DNA from: Virgibacillus salarius
Lineage (GTDB): Bacteria > Bacillota > Bacilli > Bacillales > Amphibacillaceae
NCBI RefSeq assembly: GCF_039521925.1
Contig: NZ_BAAACY010000081.1
Span: forward strand, 1-22,624
DNA length: 22,624 bases
Reading direction: 5' to 3'
Part shown: positions 7,540-15,661 of the stretch, in pieces
Layout of the letters: each line of letters opens with the position of its first letter
Numbering within the stretch: position 1 is the stretch's first letter
Position numbers and translations under genes: made by a program
The notes under the pieces: generated by a model
The model's input: only the letters and a program-made list of their open reading frames with translations
Database searches by the model: none
Told to the model about the DNA's origin: nothing

Positions 7540-9408
7540 ATGAATATCACAGAATTATTAAAGCAAGATATTATGATTTTGGAAGTGAAAGCAAACTCAA
7601 AAGAGGATGTTATTCAAGCAATGGCTGATCGCTTAGGTCAAGCAGGAAGACTGAATGACAAAGAAGCATATATCGAAGCAATATGGAATAGAGAAAAACA
7701 AAGTAGTACAGGGATTGGAGAGGGTGTTGCGATTCCTCATGCCAAAACGAGTGCCGTGAAGACACCCGCTATTGCCTTTGCTCGTTCGAGAGCAGGAGTA
7801 GAATTTGATTCATTAGATGCTCAGCCTGCCCACTTATTCTTTATGATTGCGGCAAGTGAAGGAGCAAATAATGATCATCTGCAAACATTATCCAGATTAT
7901 CCACTTTATTAATGGATGAAGATTTCCGTAAAAGGTTAATGGAAGTGGAAACGGAGGAACAAATCATCAACATTATTGATGCGAAGGAAAAAGAAAAGCT
8001 AGGGAAAGAAGAAGAGGCTACTTCAACAAGCGGTCCTGAAATCCTTGCTGTAACGGGGTGTCCAACAGGAATTGCTCATACGTTTATGGCAGCAGATGCT
8101 TTAAAGGATAAAGCGGAAGAGCTTGGCGTTTCGATAAAGGTGGAAACGAATGGATCTGATGGTGTGCAAAATCGTTTAACAGAAGAAGATATTGCAAATG
8201 CGAAAGCAATTATCGTTGCCGCAGATACAAAGGTAGAATTGGAGCGTTTCGCCGGTAAGCAAGTGTTACAACGAGGAGTAACGGACGGTATCCGTAAACC
8301 GGAAGAATTAATTAACATGGCACGGAAAGGTGATGCACCTGTCTATCAAGGTGATAGAAATAACTCCAGTACTAGCTCTGGCGGAACAGGAAAAGGCTTC
8401 TATAAACATTTAATGAATGGTGTATCCAACATGCTTCCATTCGTTGTTGGTGGAGGGGTATTAATCGCTATTTCCTTCTTTTTTGGTATTCATTCTGCGG
8501 AACCAGACCACGCTACGTATAACGAGTTTGCCGCTGCATTAAAAGCAATAGGTGGCGATTATGCCTTTGGATTAATGGTAGCAGTACTAGCAGGTTTTAT
8601 TGGAATGAGTATTGCAGATAGACCAGGTTTTGCCCCAGCTATGATTGGTGGTTTCATGGCCTCCATGGGTGGTGCAGGTTTTCTTGGTGGCTTAATTGCC
8701 GGTTTCTTAGGTGGTTATGTGGTTGTTCTAGTGAAGAAGCTGCTTGCGGGTTTACCGAAATCCTTTGATGGTATAAAAACGATTCTGTTTTATCCTGTTA
8801 TCAGTGTTTTTGTTACAGGCTTACTCATGTATTTCGTTATCATTGAGCCAATTGCTTGGATCATGTCTGGGTTAGAAGGCTGGCTAGGAAGTATGTCCGG
8901 TGTGAACGCCATGCTATTAGGGCTTATTCTCGGTGGTATGATGGCCGTTGATATGGGAGGCCCTATTAACAAAACAGCTTTTACATTTGGAATCGCCATG
9001 ATTGAAGCAGGAAACTTCGGCCCACATGCTGCAGTAATGGCTGGAGGTATGGTTCCTCCTCTAGCGTTAGCACTTGCGACAACCTTCTTCCGCAATAAAT
9101 TCACACAGGAAGAACGAGATGCAGGGAAAACAAACTATGCCCTAGGCGCTTTCTTTATTACAGAAGGTGCAATTCCTTTCGCTGCGGCAGATCCAGGAAG
9201 AGTGATTCCTTCCCTTGTGGTAGGGTCCTCGATCGCAGGTGGTTTAGCTTTACTGTTTGGGGTCGGTCTACCAGCACCTCATGGTGGTATATTCGTTATT
9301 CCGACAGTAGAAGGTAGCTGGCTACTGTATCTTGTAGCAATTGCAATAGGATCTATTGTCTCAGCATTAATGATTGGATTATGGAAAAAACCTTTAAATA
9401 AAAGTTAG
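7540..9408 (+). CDS. fruA: PTS fructose transporter subunit IIABC
   Basis: Imports fructose across the membrane and releases fructose-1-phosphate, using phosphate passed from HPr. From ATG 7540 it has 622 residues in three fused domains. EIIA (about 1-145) has the phospho-histidine in IPHAKT at His67. EIIB (about 166-265) has the phospho-cysteine in VTGCPTGIAHT at Cys174. EIIC (about 285-615) is multi-spanning and carries GFIGMSIADRPGFAPAMIGG and TEGAIPFAAADP, motifs of the fructose permease domain. ATG 7531 is also in frame, but AAGGGA at 7526-7531 is 8 nt before 7540, and MNITELL is the family start. A glycine/serine-rich linker joins IIB and IIC. It is the last gene of the fru operon; a terminator lies about 165 nt downstream. 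Confidence 0.96.
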   Translation: MNITELLKQDIMILEVKANSKEDVIQAMADRLGQAGRLNDKEAYIEAIWNREKQSSTGIGEGVAIPHAKTSAVKTPAIAFARSRAGVEFDSLDAQPAHLFFMIAASEGANNDHLQTLSRLSTLLMDEDFRKRLMEVETEEQIINIIDAKEKEKLGKEEEATSTSGPEILAVTGCPTGIAHTFMAADALKDKAEELGVSIKVETNGSDGVQNRLTEEDIANAKAIIVAADTKVELERFAGKQVLQRGVTDGIRKPEELINMARKGDAPVYQGDRNNSSTSSGGTGKGFYKHLMNGVSNMLPFVVGGGVLIAISFFFGIHSAEPDHATYNEFAAALKAIGGDYAFGLMVAVLAGFIGMSIADRPGFAPAMIGGFMASMGGAGFLGGLIAGFLGGYVVVLVKKLLAGLPKSFDGIKTILFYPVISVFVTGLLMYFVIIEPIAWIMSGLEGWLGSMSGVNAMLLGLILGGMMAVDMGGPINKTAFTFGIAMIEAGNFGPHAAVMAGGMVPPLALALATTFFRNKFTQEERDAGKTNYALGAFFITEGAIPFAAADPGRVIPSLVVGSSIAGGLALLFGVGLPAPHGGIFVIPTVEGSWLLYLVAIAIGSIVSALMIGLWKKPLNKS

Positions 9409-9575
9409 GGAAGAAGCTGAGACATAGCCAAATTAAGCATCTCAAAACGATAAATTCTATTAAATAGTTATCTAGCTTTAAAGCGTTGGGTAACCCACTT
9501 TTCATCTAAACACGAACCAGAATTATAAACTTCCTTCTGTCAAAATAGACAGCGGAAATAAAAATTGTGCTTAGG
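9409..9575 (+). other. fruA 3' region with a possible repeated element
   Basis: No open frame. It contains GAAGCTGAGACATAGCC at about 9412-9428, and the whole block to the terminator at 9576 reads like a conserved 3' unit. It resembles the GCTGGGACATAA-type intergenic repeats that I recall being common in Firmicutes; this is memory, not a search. Confidence 0.3.
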
Positions 9576-9618
9576 CGGCCTTTACTCTTTATTCCAAGGG
9601 GTTTAAGGCCGTTTATTT
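9576..9618 (+). terminator. Terminator of the fruRKA operon
   Basis: CGGCCTT (9576-9582) pairs with AAGGCCG (9605-9611) around a 22-nt loop, followed by the T-rich TTTATTTG. The stem is GC-rich and short, the U-tract imperfect. Confidence 0.6.
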
Positions 9619-9630
9619 GTTATATTATAA

Positions 9631-9659
9631 TTGACAACATACCTATAAGGGTATAATAT
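9631..9659 (+). promoter_or_regulatory. Sigma-A promoter with CsoR/CstR-like operator, upstream copy
   Basis: TTGACA (9631-9636) and TAATAT (9654-9659) are 17 bp apart (TATAAT at 9652-9657 would give 15). The half-sites ATACC (9639-9643) and GGTAT (9650-9654) form an inverted repeat with a 6-bp centre inside the spacer. ATACC/GGTAT repeats are the operator type of CsoR-family repressors, including CstR of persulfide stress operons. What follows is decayed coding sequence, so this promoter may now be an orphan. Confidence 0.5.
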
Positions 9660-9768
9660 AAGTTTAATAGATGATAATTACTCACTGAAACATGGGAACG
9701 ATTGAATGATAGCGATCATTGGAGGATTAGAATAAAACGTATTGTAGGAAAGTTAAGAAGAATTTTAA

Positions 9769-10080
9769 GGGAATAAAGGCTGCAAATCAGTTATTAAGCA
9801 ATTATTGCATCAAGAAATTCCCCCTTTTGATGGTTTCATTATTATCTCCAATGTAGTTGAATGTGTTTAAGATGCTGACAAACTGGTAAAAGCACTGGAA
9901 CCTTAGAAAAAAATCTCTAAAAGACAGATAAACTACTGGTATTATCCCTCTTGGGTAGACATAAAAAAAGAGCGAATAGTATTACATTCTTAATAGTCTT
10001 TCTGGATTGAGTAGTTCCCGTGCTACATAATTAGTTAAAAACCTTAAAGTAATCGATATGATTGAAGAAGACGTCTTATA
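9769..10080 (+). pseudogene. Degraded 3' end of a possible SAM methyltransferase gene
   Basis: Between the two operator-bearing promoters, translated pieces in shifting frames line up with the C-terminal part of a class I methyltransferase as I know such proteins. From 9769 one frame reads PPFDGFIIISNVVECV, a stop, then DADKLVKALEP and a stop. This fits the motif in which Asp-Pro-Asp precedes a K-x-L-K-P-G loop. A second frame gives VLSLLGRHKKRANSITF (about 9940-9995). A third ends with KNLKVIDMIEEDVL before TAA near 10080. Several stops and at least two frameshifts rule out function. No intact 5' part or start is visible. The identification is inference and moderate at best; the presence of decayed coding sequence is more certain than its family. 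Confidence 0.4.
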
Positions 10081-10086
10081 ATTTTT

Positions 10087-10116
10087 TTGATAAAATAATA
10101 CCCCATATGGTATTAC
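10087..10116 (+). promoter_or_regulatory. Promoter and CsoR/CstR-like operator of the CoADR-rhodanese gene
   Basis: TAATACC (10096-10102) and GGTATTA (10109-10115) form a perfect 7-bp inverted repeat with a 6-bp centre. They lie within a candidate sigma-A promoter, TTGATA (10087-10092) and TATTAC (10111-10116) with an 18-bp spacer. The repeat type is that of CsoR-family sulfur or copper repressors, and the downstream enzyme handles persulfides, which favours a CstR-like regulator. No such regulator gene is in the window. Confidence 0.6.
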
Positions 10117-10160
10117 AAGAATTTCTCAGTTCCGTACTTTAATAGATAAGGAGTGGTATT

Positions 10161-11858
10161 ATGGCAAAGAAAATTTTAATAGTAGGAGGAGTAGCTGGAG
10201 GAGCCTCAGTTGCTGCAAGACTAAGACGATTAGACGAGAGTGCAGAAATTATTATGTTTGAGAAAGGTCCACATATATCCTTTTCTAACTGTTCTTTACC
10301 TTATTATATAAGTGGCATTATTGAAGATAGCGAATCATTGGTATTATCAAGTCCAAAAACCTTTAAAGACCGCTATAATATCGAAGCAAGAGTTAATAAT
10401 GAAGTCGTCGAGATTAAGCGCGATAAGAAATTGATTATAGTCAAAGATACAACAACTGATCACACCTACGAAGAACATTATGATAAGCTTGTTCTTTCTC
10501 CAGGTGCAGCACCTATTCGGCCAAATACAATAGAGGGAAGTAACCAGTTGAACGTATTTACGGTTCGAAATGTAGTAGATATCCAACGGCTTAATGCTTA
10601 TGTGAAAGAAAATGACCTAAAAGATGTTGCCGTAATAGGTGGGGGTTTTATTGGAGTTGAAATAGCAGAAAATCTTCATTTAGCTGGTATCCATGTTTCC
10701 GTAATAGAATTTGCTAATCAAATCATGACACCATATGACTATGATATGGCACAAATCCTTCACAAGGAAATGGTGGATCATGGTATAAATTTAATAGTCA
10801 ATGATGGATTAGCTAAAATTGGTAATAATTTTATCGAAACGCAATCTGGTAAACAAATCGATGCACAAGCAGTGGTATTAGCAATTGGCGTGAGGCCTGA
10901 AACAAAACTAGCGGAAAATGCTGGTCTTGCAATTGGTGAAACTGGTGCTATAAAAGTAGACCATAATTATTTAACAAGTGATACAAATATTTATGCAGTT
11001 GGAGATACTATTGAAGTGTATCATCGATTATTGCATAAACCAACACGTCTTGCTTTAGCAGGACCTGCCCAAAAACAAGCAAGAGCTGTAGCAGATCATA
11101 TTTGCGGTATAATAAATCGAAACTTAGGTGTGATAGGATCGTCCTCCATTCATTTGTTTGATCTAAATGCAGCAGCAACGGGATTGAACGTAAGAACAGC
11201 AGAAGATGCAGGATTTAGCTATGATTCTGTTTATATCATGCCAGGCGACAAAGTAGGTTTAATACCCAATAGCAATGTTATGCACTTTAAGTTAGTATAT
11301 GAAACACCGACAGGCAAAATTCTTGGGGCGCAAGCGATTGGTAAAGGGAACGTTGATAAACGAATCGATGTTATTGCAACGATGATTACTTTAAATGGAA
11401 CATTAGATGATCTAAAAGATCTAGAATTGACTTATTCTCCAATGTTAGGCACAGCTAAGGATGTTGTAAATCATGCGGCACTAGTGGCACTAAATCAATT
11501 AAACGGAAAATATCGTGAAGTAAAAGTGTCTCAAGTTCGCGAACTAGTGGAGAATAGTGCATTCATTATTGATGCTCGTGAAAAAAATGAATATCATGCT
11601 GGCCATTTGAAAAATGCAATCAATATTCCATTAAGTGAATTTAGAAATAGGCTTGATGAAATTCCAAAAGATAAACCAGTTTATGTTCATTGTCGCTCAG
11701 GTCAACGTAGTTATAACATGGTAATGGCCTTACAAAACTTAGGCTTTACTAACGTATTGAATATATCCGGCTCCTATCTTGGTATTAATTTATATGAATA
11801 TTTTAATGATCTCGTAACAGGCAGAGAGAAAATCGTAACAGAATATAACTTTAAATAA
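10161..11858 (+). CDS. CoA-disulfide / polysulfide reductase with C-terminal rhodanese domain
   Basis: A cytoplasmic FAD flavoenzyme of 565 residues in the CoADR-RHD (also Npsr) family, which reduces CoA disulfide, CoA persulfide or polysulfide with NAD(P)H. FAD-binding GGVAGGASVAARLRR is at 9-23. The single redox cysteine is Cys44 in SFSNCSLPYY, NAD(P)-binding GGGFIGVEIAENL at about 160-172, and FAD contact YAVGDTIEV at 278-286. The rhodanese domain (about 455-555) carries the persulfide cysteine in VHCRSGQRSY at Cys511. Tyr425 in ELTYSP matches one of two active-site tyrosines described in this family, but the other (in HAGYYPG of homologs) is replaced by KVGLIPN at 364-370. AAGGAG precedes ATG 10161. 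Transcribed alone from a promoter with a CsoR/CstR-like operator, which fits sulfide or persulfide induction. Confidence 0.92.
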   Translation: MAKKILIVGGVAGGASVAARLRRLDESAEIIMFEKGPHISFSNCSLPYYISGIIEDSESLVLSSPKTFKDRYNIEARVNNEVVEIKRDKKLIIVKDTTTDHTYEEHYDKLVLSPGAAPIRPNTIEGSNQLNVFTVRNVVDIQRLNAYVKENDLKDVAVIGGGFIGVEIAENLHLAGIHVSVIEFANQIMTPYDYDMAQILHKEMVDHGINLIVNDGLAKIGNNFIETQSGKQIDAQAVVLAIGVRPETKLAENAGLAIGETGAIKVDHNYLTSDTNIYAVGDTIEVYHRLLHKPTRLALAGPAQKQARAVADHICGIINRNLGVIGSSSIHLFDLNAAATGLNVRTAEDAGFSYDSVYIMPGDKVGLIPNSNVMHFKLVYETPTGKILGAQAIGKGNVDKRIDVIATMITLNGTLDDLKDLELTYSPMLGTAKDVVNHAALVALNQLNGKYREVKVSQVRELVENSAFIIDAREKNEYHAGHLKNAINIPLSEFRNRLDEIPKDKPVYVHCRSGQRSYNMVMALQNLGFTNVLNISGSYLGINLYEYFNDLVTGREKIVTEYNFK

Positions 11859-12178
11859 ACGTAATTTGTTGACATTGGTGTTATTTTCCCATTCTCTTGA
11901 AAAGATTCATTGGTCTATTTTCGTATAAATTTAGTAAAGATTAAATACGATAAAATAATAAATGTCGATATATTCTATAAAGCAGATTCTTAACTACTCA
12001 GCTTCCTCACGGAGGCTTTTTTTAATTACTAGTCTGAAAAAATAATCTAGCATTATATCACATGTTATAATATTTATGACAAAACTGTTAAATTTTTGAA
12101 TATATAGAGGTTTAAACATATTTAAATAGAAATATATAAACGTACCAAAAAAATATATTATAAAGGAGATCATTTATT
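11859..12178. other. Intergenic region with terminator and weak promoter
   Basis: No gene is seen. The interval holds the terminator at 12000-12023 and a candidate extended -10 promoter (TG at 12063-12064, TATAAT 12066-12071, no clear -35) for the secreted protein. AAAGGAG at 12162-12168 is its ribosome site. Confidence 0.5.
12000..12023 (+). terminator. Intrinsic terminator after the CoADR-rhodanese gene
   Basis: AGCTTCC (12000-12006) pairs with GGAGGCT (12011-12017), with one G-T pair, around the loop TCAC; a run of seven T occupies 12017-12023. A compact, convincing terminator, 140 nt after the stop. Confidence 0.85.
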
Positions 12179-12577
12179 ATGTTTACAAAAAAACTAGTAA
12201 CCGTAGCAACTACTGTAGCACTAGGTTGTGGATTAACTGTTGGCATTACTCCCGCTTTTGCGGATTCTAATGAGGCTTCCGCGAATTATACAACACATAC
12301 TACGATCAAGAAACAAGAACAAATACCCTTTACAGGTTATGTTATTTCAGTGGATGGTAATTATCTAGTTGTTGCAAATACAACTACAAAAGAAGAAGCA
12401 CTTTCGTATCAAGATGATTGGTGGAAATTGGCTTCTCAAAATAAAATTTTAAGAGTTCCTATTTATGCTGAGGATCATTATCAATTAGGTGAAAAGGTAA
12501 ATATACTCTCAGCAGGTTGGACTTTCTCCATTCCACCAATTGCTGTTATGCCTACTATTGAAAAAATTGCTGATTAA
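12179..12577 (+). CDS. Small secreted protein, DUF3221-like
   Basis: A 132-residue exported protein. The N-terminus has lysines at 4-5, a hydrophobic stretch (about 6-24) and AFA at 26-28, so signal peptidase I should cut after residue 28, leaving about 104 residues outside the membrane. There is no lipobox cysteine at the cleavage site, so it is not a lipoprotein. The mature part (GYVISVDGNYLVVANT, then DDWWKL, then YQLGEKVNILSAGW and a final IEKI) follows the pattern of DUF3221 (YobA-like) proteins: a small beta-barrel with a G-x-V-x-V entry, a tryptophan pair and a QxGxKV turn. That assignment is from memory of the pattern. Function unknown. AAAGGAG lies 10 nt before the ATG, and a hairpin follows at 12633. 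Confidence 0.85.
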   Translation: MFTKKLVTVATTVALGCGLTVGITPAFADSNEASANYTTHTTIKKQEQIPFTGYVISVDGNYLVVANTTTKEEALSYQDDWWKLASQNKILRVPIYAEDHYQLGEKVNILSAGWTFSIPPIAVMPTIEKIAD

Positions 12578-12632
12578 AACGTACCCTTAATAAAGATGTA
12601 AAGATATCTTTGTTTTAAGCTTCATTAAGTAG

Positions 12633-12668
12633 GAAGCCGATTTCTATTCAAATCGGCTTCTAATAATT
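12633..12668 (+). terminator. Hairpin terminator after the secreted protein
   Basis: GAAGCCGATTT (12633-12643) pairs perfectly with AAATCGGCTTC (12650-12660) around a 6-nt loop. The following TAATAATT is only a weak U-tract, so termination may be partial, but the 11-bp stem is strong. Confidence 0.65.
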
Positions 12669-12769
12669 AGTGCGACACAGACTCTGACATGTGTCAAGTT
12701 GTATACCGTACATACTATTTGTCATATATTTAAACGCATATTTTTTCTGTAAATGGAAGGTGAGATATA

Positions 12770-13228
12770 GTGTTAACTGAATTACAAAAAAAGTTTTTCT
12801 CAAAATTACAAATTACACCAAAAGAAAATGTGAAATTTGAAGATTTACATACCATTATTTTACAAATAGTAAATTTATTTCCTTATAAATACAGAAAAAG
12901 GAACGCATGTATTAGAAATGAAAAAAGGGAAGAATGGGGAAACCTCGCATTTTCTCGATTCAGACCTTACTGACACCTGATCTATTGGTTATGCTTTTTA
13001 TTTAAACGCGATTAATGACAAAAAAGTGAATTATATACAAAATATGGTAATATAGCATCCTGAATCGCCAGTAAATAAGGGGAGTATTATTTGCAAATTA
13101 ATTGATCACGGTCATATTGCACTAAGTTTTACAGAAATCTTGCATGGAAAGAAATCTAAAAAGAAATAACAGAGCAACAATATCATCAAATACTTAAAAA
13201 TAAATTTAATATTTTGTTAGACACGTAA
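12770..13228 (+). pseudogene. Arylamine N-acetyltransferase pseudogene, internally deleted and frameshifted
   Basis: Intact family members (about 250-280 residues) transfer acetyl from acetyl-CoA to arylamines through a Cys-His-Asp triad. Here GTG 12770, behind GGAAGGTGAG, begins LTELQKKFFSKLQI and KFEDLHTIIL, the family N-terminus. After about 42 codons the frame shifts near 12895-12900. From 12900 the frame gives GTHVLEMKKGKNGETSHF, stop TGA (12978), SIGYAFYLNAI, stop TAG (13053), HPESPVNKGSIICKLIDHG. A second shift in an A run near 13160 returns to the first frame with EITEQQYHQILKNKFNI, ending TAA 13226-13228. Roughly 100-125 residues between the two parts, including the whole catalytic triad region, are missing. 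So at least one deletion, two frameshifts and two stops. The family match is by recall of NAT sequence order and is consistent from end to end. Confidence 0.72.
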
Positions 13229-13592
<364 letters not shown>

Positions 13593-13628
13593 AATAAAAT
13601 CGCTATGAGATCCAATAGCGATTTTATT
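13593..13628. terminator. Bidirectional terminator after the Rieske-FAD gene
   Basis: AATAAAATCGCTAT (13593-13606) and ATAGCGATTTTATT (13615-13628) form a perfect 14-bp stem with an 8-nt loop. On the minus strand the stem is closed by TTTTATTTAA, a good U-tract, 12 nt past the stop of the minus-strand gene; on the plus strand the tail is weaker. Confidence 0.82.
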
Positions 13629-13639
13629 CAGTTTCTAAC

Positions 13640-15172
13640 TCAATTTAATTTAGATGGATCAATTTGTTTTAATGGCTGTTTTGCTGGCCCATCGATCACT
13701 TCTCCTGAATAGGAAAATCTGGAACCATGGCAAGGACAATCCCACGTGCGCTCAGCAGAATTCCATTCAACCTCACAGCCTAAATGCGTGCATGTTGTAT
13801 CAACAGCATGCAAATTATTTTCAGTATCTTTATATACACCCGTACGATTTCCATTAATTCGTGTTACAGTTGCTTGGTCTCTAGCCAATTCAATCGAATT
13901 ATTTCTAGTATTATCAAGCTTTCCCTGAATCATATGCTTTGCTACATCTGCATTCATTTGTGCGAATTTTCGAATGGATGGATCTGCTTTAAACCTTAAC
14001 GGTGTAAATAATTCGTGATATGGACTTGACTGCTTCAAGATGTAATCGCTAATTATTTTTGCAGCAACCGTACCATTAGTCATCCCCCACTTACGAAATC
14101 CGGTTGCAACAAAAACCGCGTCTTCTGATTTTTTAATAGGCCCTATATAAGGAACTTTGTCTAAGGTAGTTATATCCTGTGCCGACCATCGATATTTTAT
14201 CTGATCCACATGAAAATATTCGTTAGCAAACGTTTGCAATGCTTTAAAATGACTACGTGTTGATTTTCCTTGTCCAGTTTTATGATTTTCGCCACTAATT
14301 AGCCATAGGTCTTCCCCATTCCACTTGGTTGATCGTACCGATCTTGTTGGTGACTCCGCATTAATATACATCCCACCTGGAAACGGTTTATTTGATTGTA
14401 TAGCCAGTATATAAGCTCGTTCCGTATACATTCTAGCAAAATAAAAGCTATTTCGGTCATAAAAAGGGAAATGAGATGCACAAATAACCTGTTTACACTT
14501 GATCCGATGTCCCCTTTTAGTCACGATAGATGGATATTTATTATATTCAACATCGATAGCTGTCGTATGTTCATAAAATTGTACGCCAAGCTCCTTACAC
14601 GCATGAACCATCTTATTTAAATATTTTAATGGATGAAATTGCGCCTGATTTTTCATTTGCAGAACAGACTTAATTGGAATGTCTAGTGGCATTTCCTTTG
14701 ACCATTCATGTTCGATATTTAACTGGTCATACGCCTGCTTTTCTTTCTCTAAATCCAACTTCCATTGATCAGAATTTGTATATATATAAGCATCTTCTTT
14801 TTTGTAATCACAATCAATATCCAGCTGTTTTATCGTATCTTCAATAAATTGTTTAGCCTCCATCATAGCTTTATAATACAATTTAGCCTTATCAAAACCA
14901 AAATGCTTGATTAATTCATCATAAATTAATCCGTGTTGAGCAGTAATTTTAGCAGTAGTATGACCAGTTGTGCCATTTACGATTACATCTGCATCAATTA
15001 GTGTTACGTTGATGTTTTGCTTTGCTAAAATATATGCAGCAGTAATTCCGGTAATGCCGCCACCAACAATTCCAACATCTGTATGTACAGATGATTCTAA
15101 CGTTGGAAAGCTCGGTAATGATGTTTCTCTCCAAAACGAATGTGATTCAGGAGGCATCTGTGTTTTCGTCAA
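13640..15172 (-). CDS. yhfW: FAD-dependent oxidoreductase with C-terminal Rieske [2Fe-2S] domain (YhfW type)
   Basis: A 510-residue fusion of a DAO/glycine-oxidase-type FAD domain and a Rieske domain, the architecture and length of B. subtilis YhfW. The dinucleotide site is GIVGGGITGITAAY (about 34-47), followed by an acidic residue in LIDAD. The Rieske motif near the C-terminus is CTHLGC (Cys461, His463) and CPCH (Cys479, His482), a complete ligand set for one [2Fe-2S] cluster. It has no signal peptide, so it is cytoplasmic. The substrate is unknown; electrons probably pass between FAD and the cluster. GTG 15181 is in frame, but AGGAG ends at 15181 itself, leaving no spacing; TTG 15172 sits 8 nt beyond it and gives MTKTQMPPESHSFWRET, so I choose it. 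Monocistronic, with a strong terminator. Confidence 0.9.
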   Translation of the reverse strand: MTKTQMPPESHSFWRETSLPSFPTLESSVHTDVGIVGGGITGITAAYILAKQNINVTLIDADVIVNGTTGHTTAKITAQHGLIYDELIKHFGFDKAKLYYKAMMEAKQFIEDTIKQLDIDCDYKKEDAYIYTNSDQWKLDLEKEKQAYDQLNIEHEWSKEMPLDIPIKSVLQMKNQAQFHPLKYLNKMVHACKELGVQFYEHTTAIDVEYNKYPSIVTKRGHRIKCKQVICASHFPFYDRNSFYFARMYTERAYILAIQSNKPFPGGMYINAESPTRSVRSTKWNGEDLWLISGENHKTGQGKSTRSHFKALQTFANEYFHVDQIKYRWSAQDITTLDKVPYIGPIKKSEDAVFVATGFRKWGMTNGTVAAKIISDYILKQSSPYHELFTPLRFKADPSIRKFAQMNADVAKHMIQGKLDNTRNNSIELARDQATVTRINGNRTGVYKDTENNLHAVDTTCTHLGCEVEWNSAERTWDCPCHGSRFSYSGEVIDGPAKQPLKQIDPSKLN

Positions 15173-15308
15173 TATTCCCACTCCTATTGCTTAGTTATCT
15201 ATAGTATTAACCTACCTACTCCTTTTTATTTAACTCTATTCAGTTAATGATGATATAATTAAGTGTATAATTTTCATGTAAGGATAAATGTTACGTGAGG
15301 TGATGATA

Positions 15309-15581
15309 TTGAGGACACATGCTATCATAAGTGGACGAGTACAAGGAGTGGGTTTTCGATATACCGCTAAACAAAAAGCTGATGAATTAGGAATAACTGG
15401 TTGGATAAGGAATAATGAGGATGGTACGGTCGAATTAGATGCTGAAGGTGACCCGGATCAAGTAGATCAGTTTATTCAAGCATTAAAAAACGGATTAACA
15501 CCTGTTATTCGCGTTGAGCAGATTGATCAGACGTCAACGCATAAAAATTATGGTTATAGAAACTTTTCTATTAAAAGCTAA
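15309..15581 (+). CDS. acyP: Acylphosphatase
   Basis: Hydrolyses the carboxyl-phosphate bond of acylphosphates such as acetyl phosphate and 1,3-bisphosphoglycerate; a small cytoplasmic ferredoxin-like-fold enzyme. From TTG 15309 it has 90 residues, the family size. The phosphate-binding loop GRVQGVGFRY (9-18) carries the catalytic Arg17, and GWIRNNEDGTVE carries the catalytic Asn35. The tail YGYRNFSIKS resembles the usual F-x-I-R/K end. In-frame ATGs at 15288 and 15303 were rejected: GAGGTGA at 15297-15303 is 5 nt before TTG 15309, and MRTHAIISGRVQGVGFR is the normal family beginning. It is divergent from the Rieske gene with about 135 bp between starts. Two TATAAT boxes (15254-15259, 15266-15271) lie in that gap, without a good -35. 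Confidence 0.94.
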   Translation: MRTHAIISGRVQGVGFRYTAKQKADELGITGWIRNNEDGTVELDAEGDPDQVDQFIQALKNGLTPVIRVEQIDQTSTHKNYGYRNFSIKS

Positions 15582-15661
15582 TATAGATAATCCATTTAGC
15601 AAATAATGGATACTATAACGTTTACCTGACAAGCAATTACCGTTAAAAGGGGGATTAACAG

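Noticed and set aside
12674..12695. GACACA/TGTGTC inverted repeat as an operator
   Set aside because: Short arms, only a pseudogene downstream and no promoter hexamers in good spacing.
12770..12973. Stand-alone 67-residue hypothetical protein
   Set aside because: Its beginning matches the arylamine N-acetyltransferase N-terminus and matching C-terminal pieces continue in other frames to 13228.
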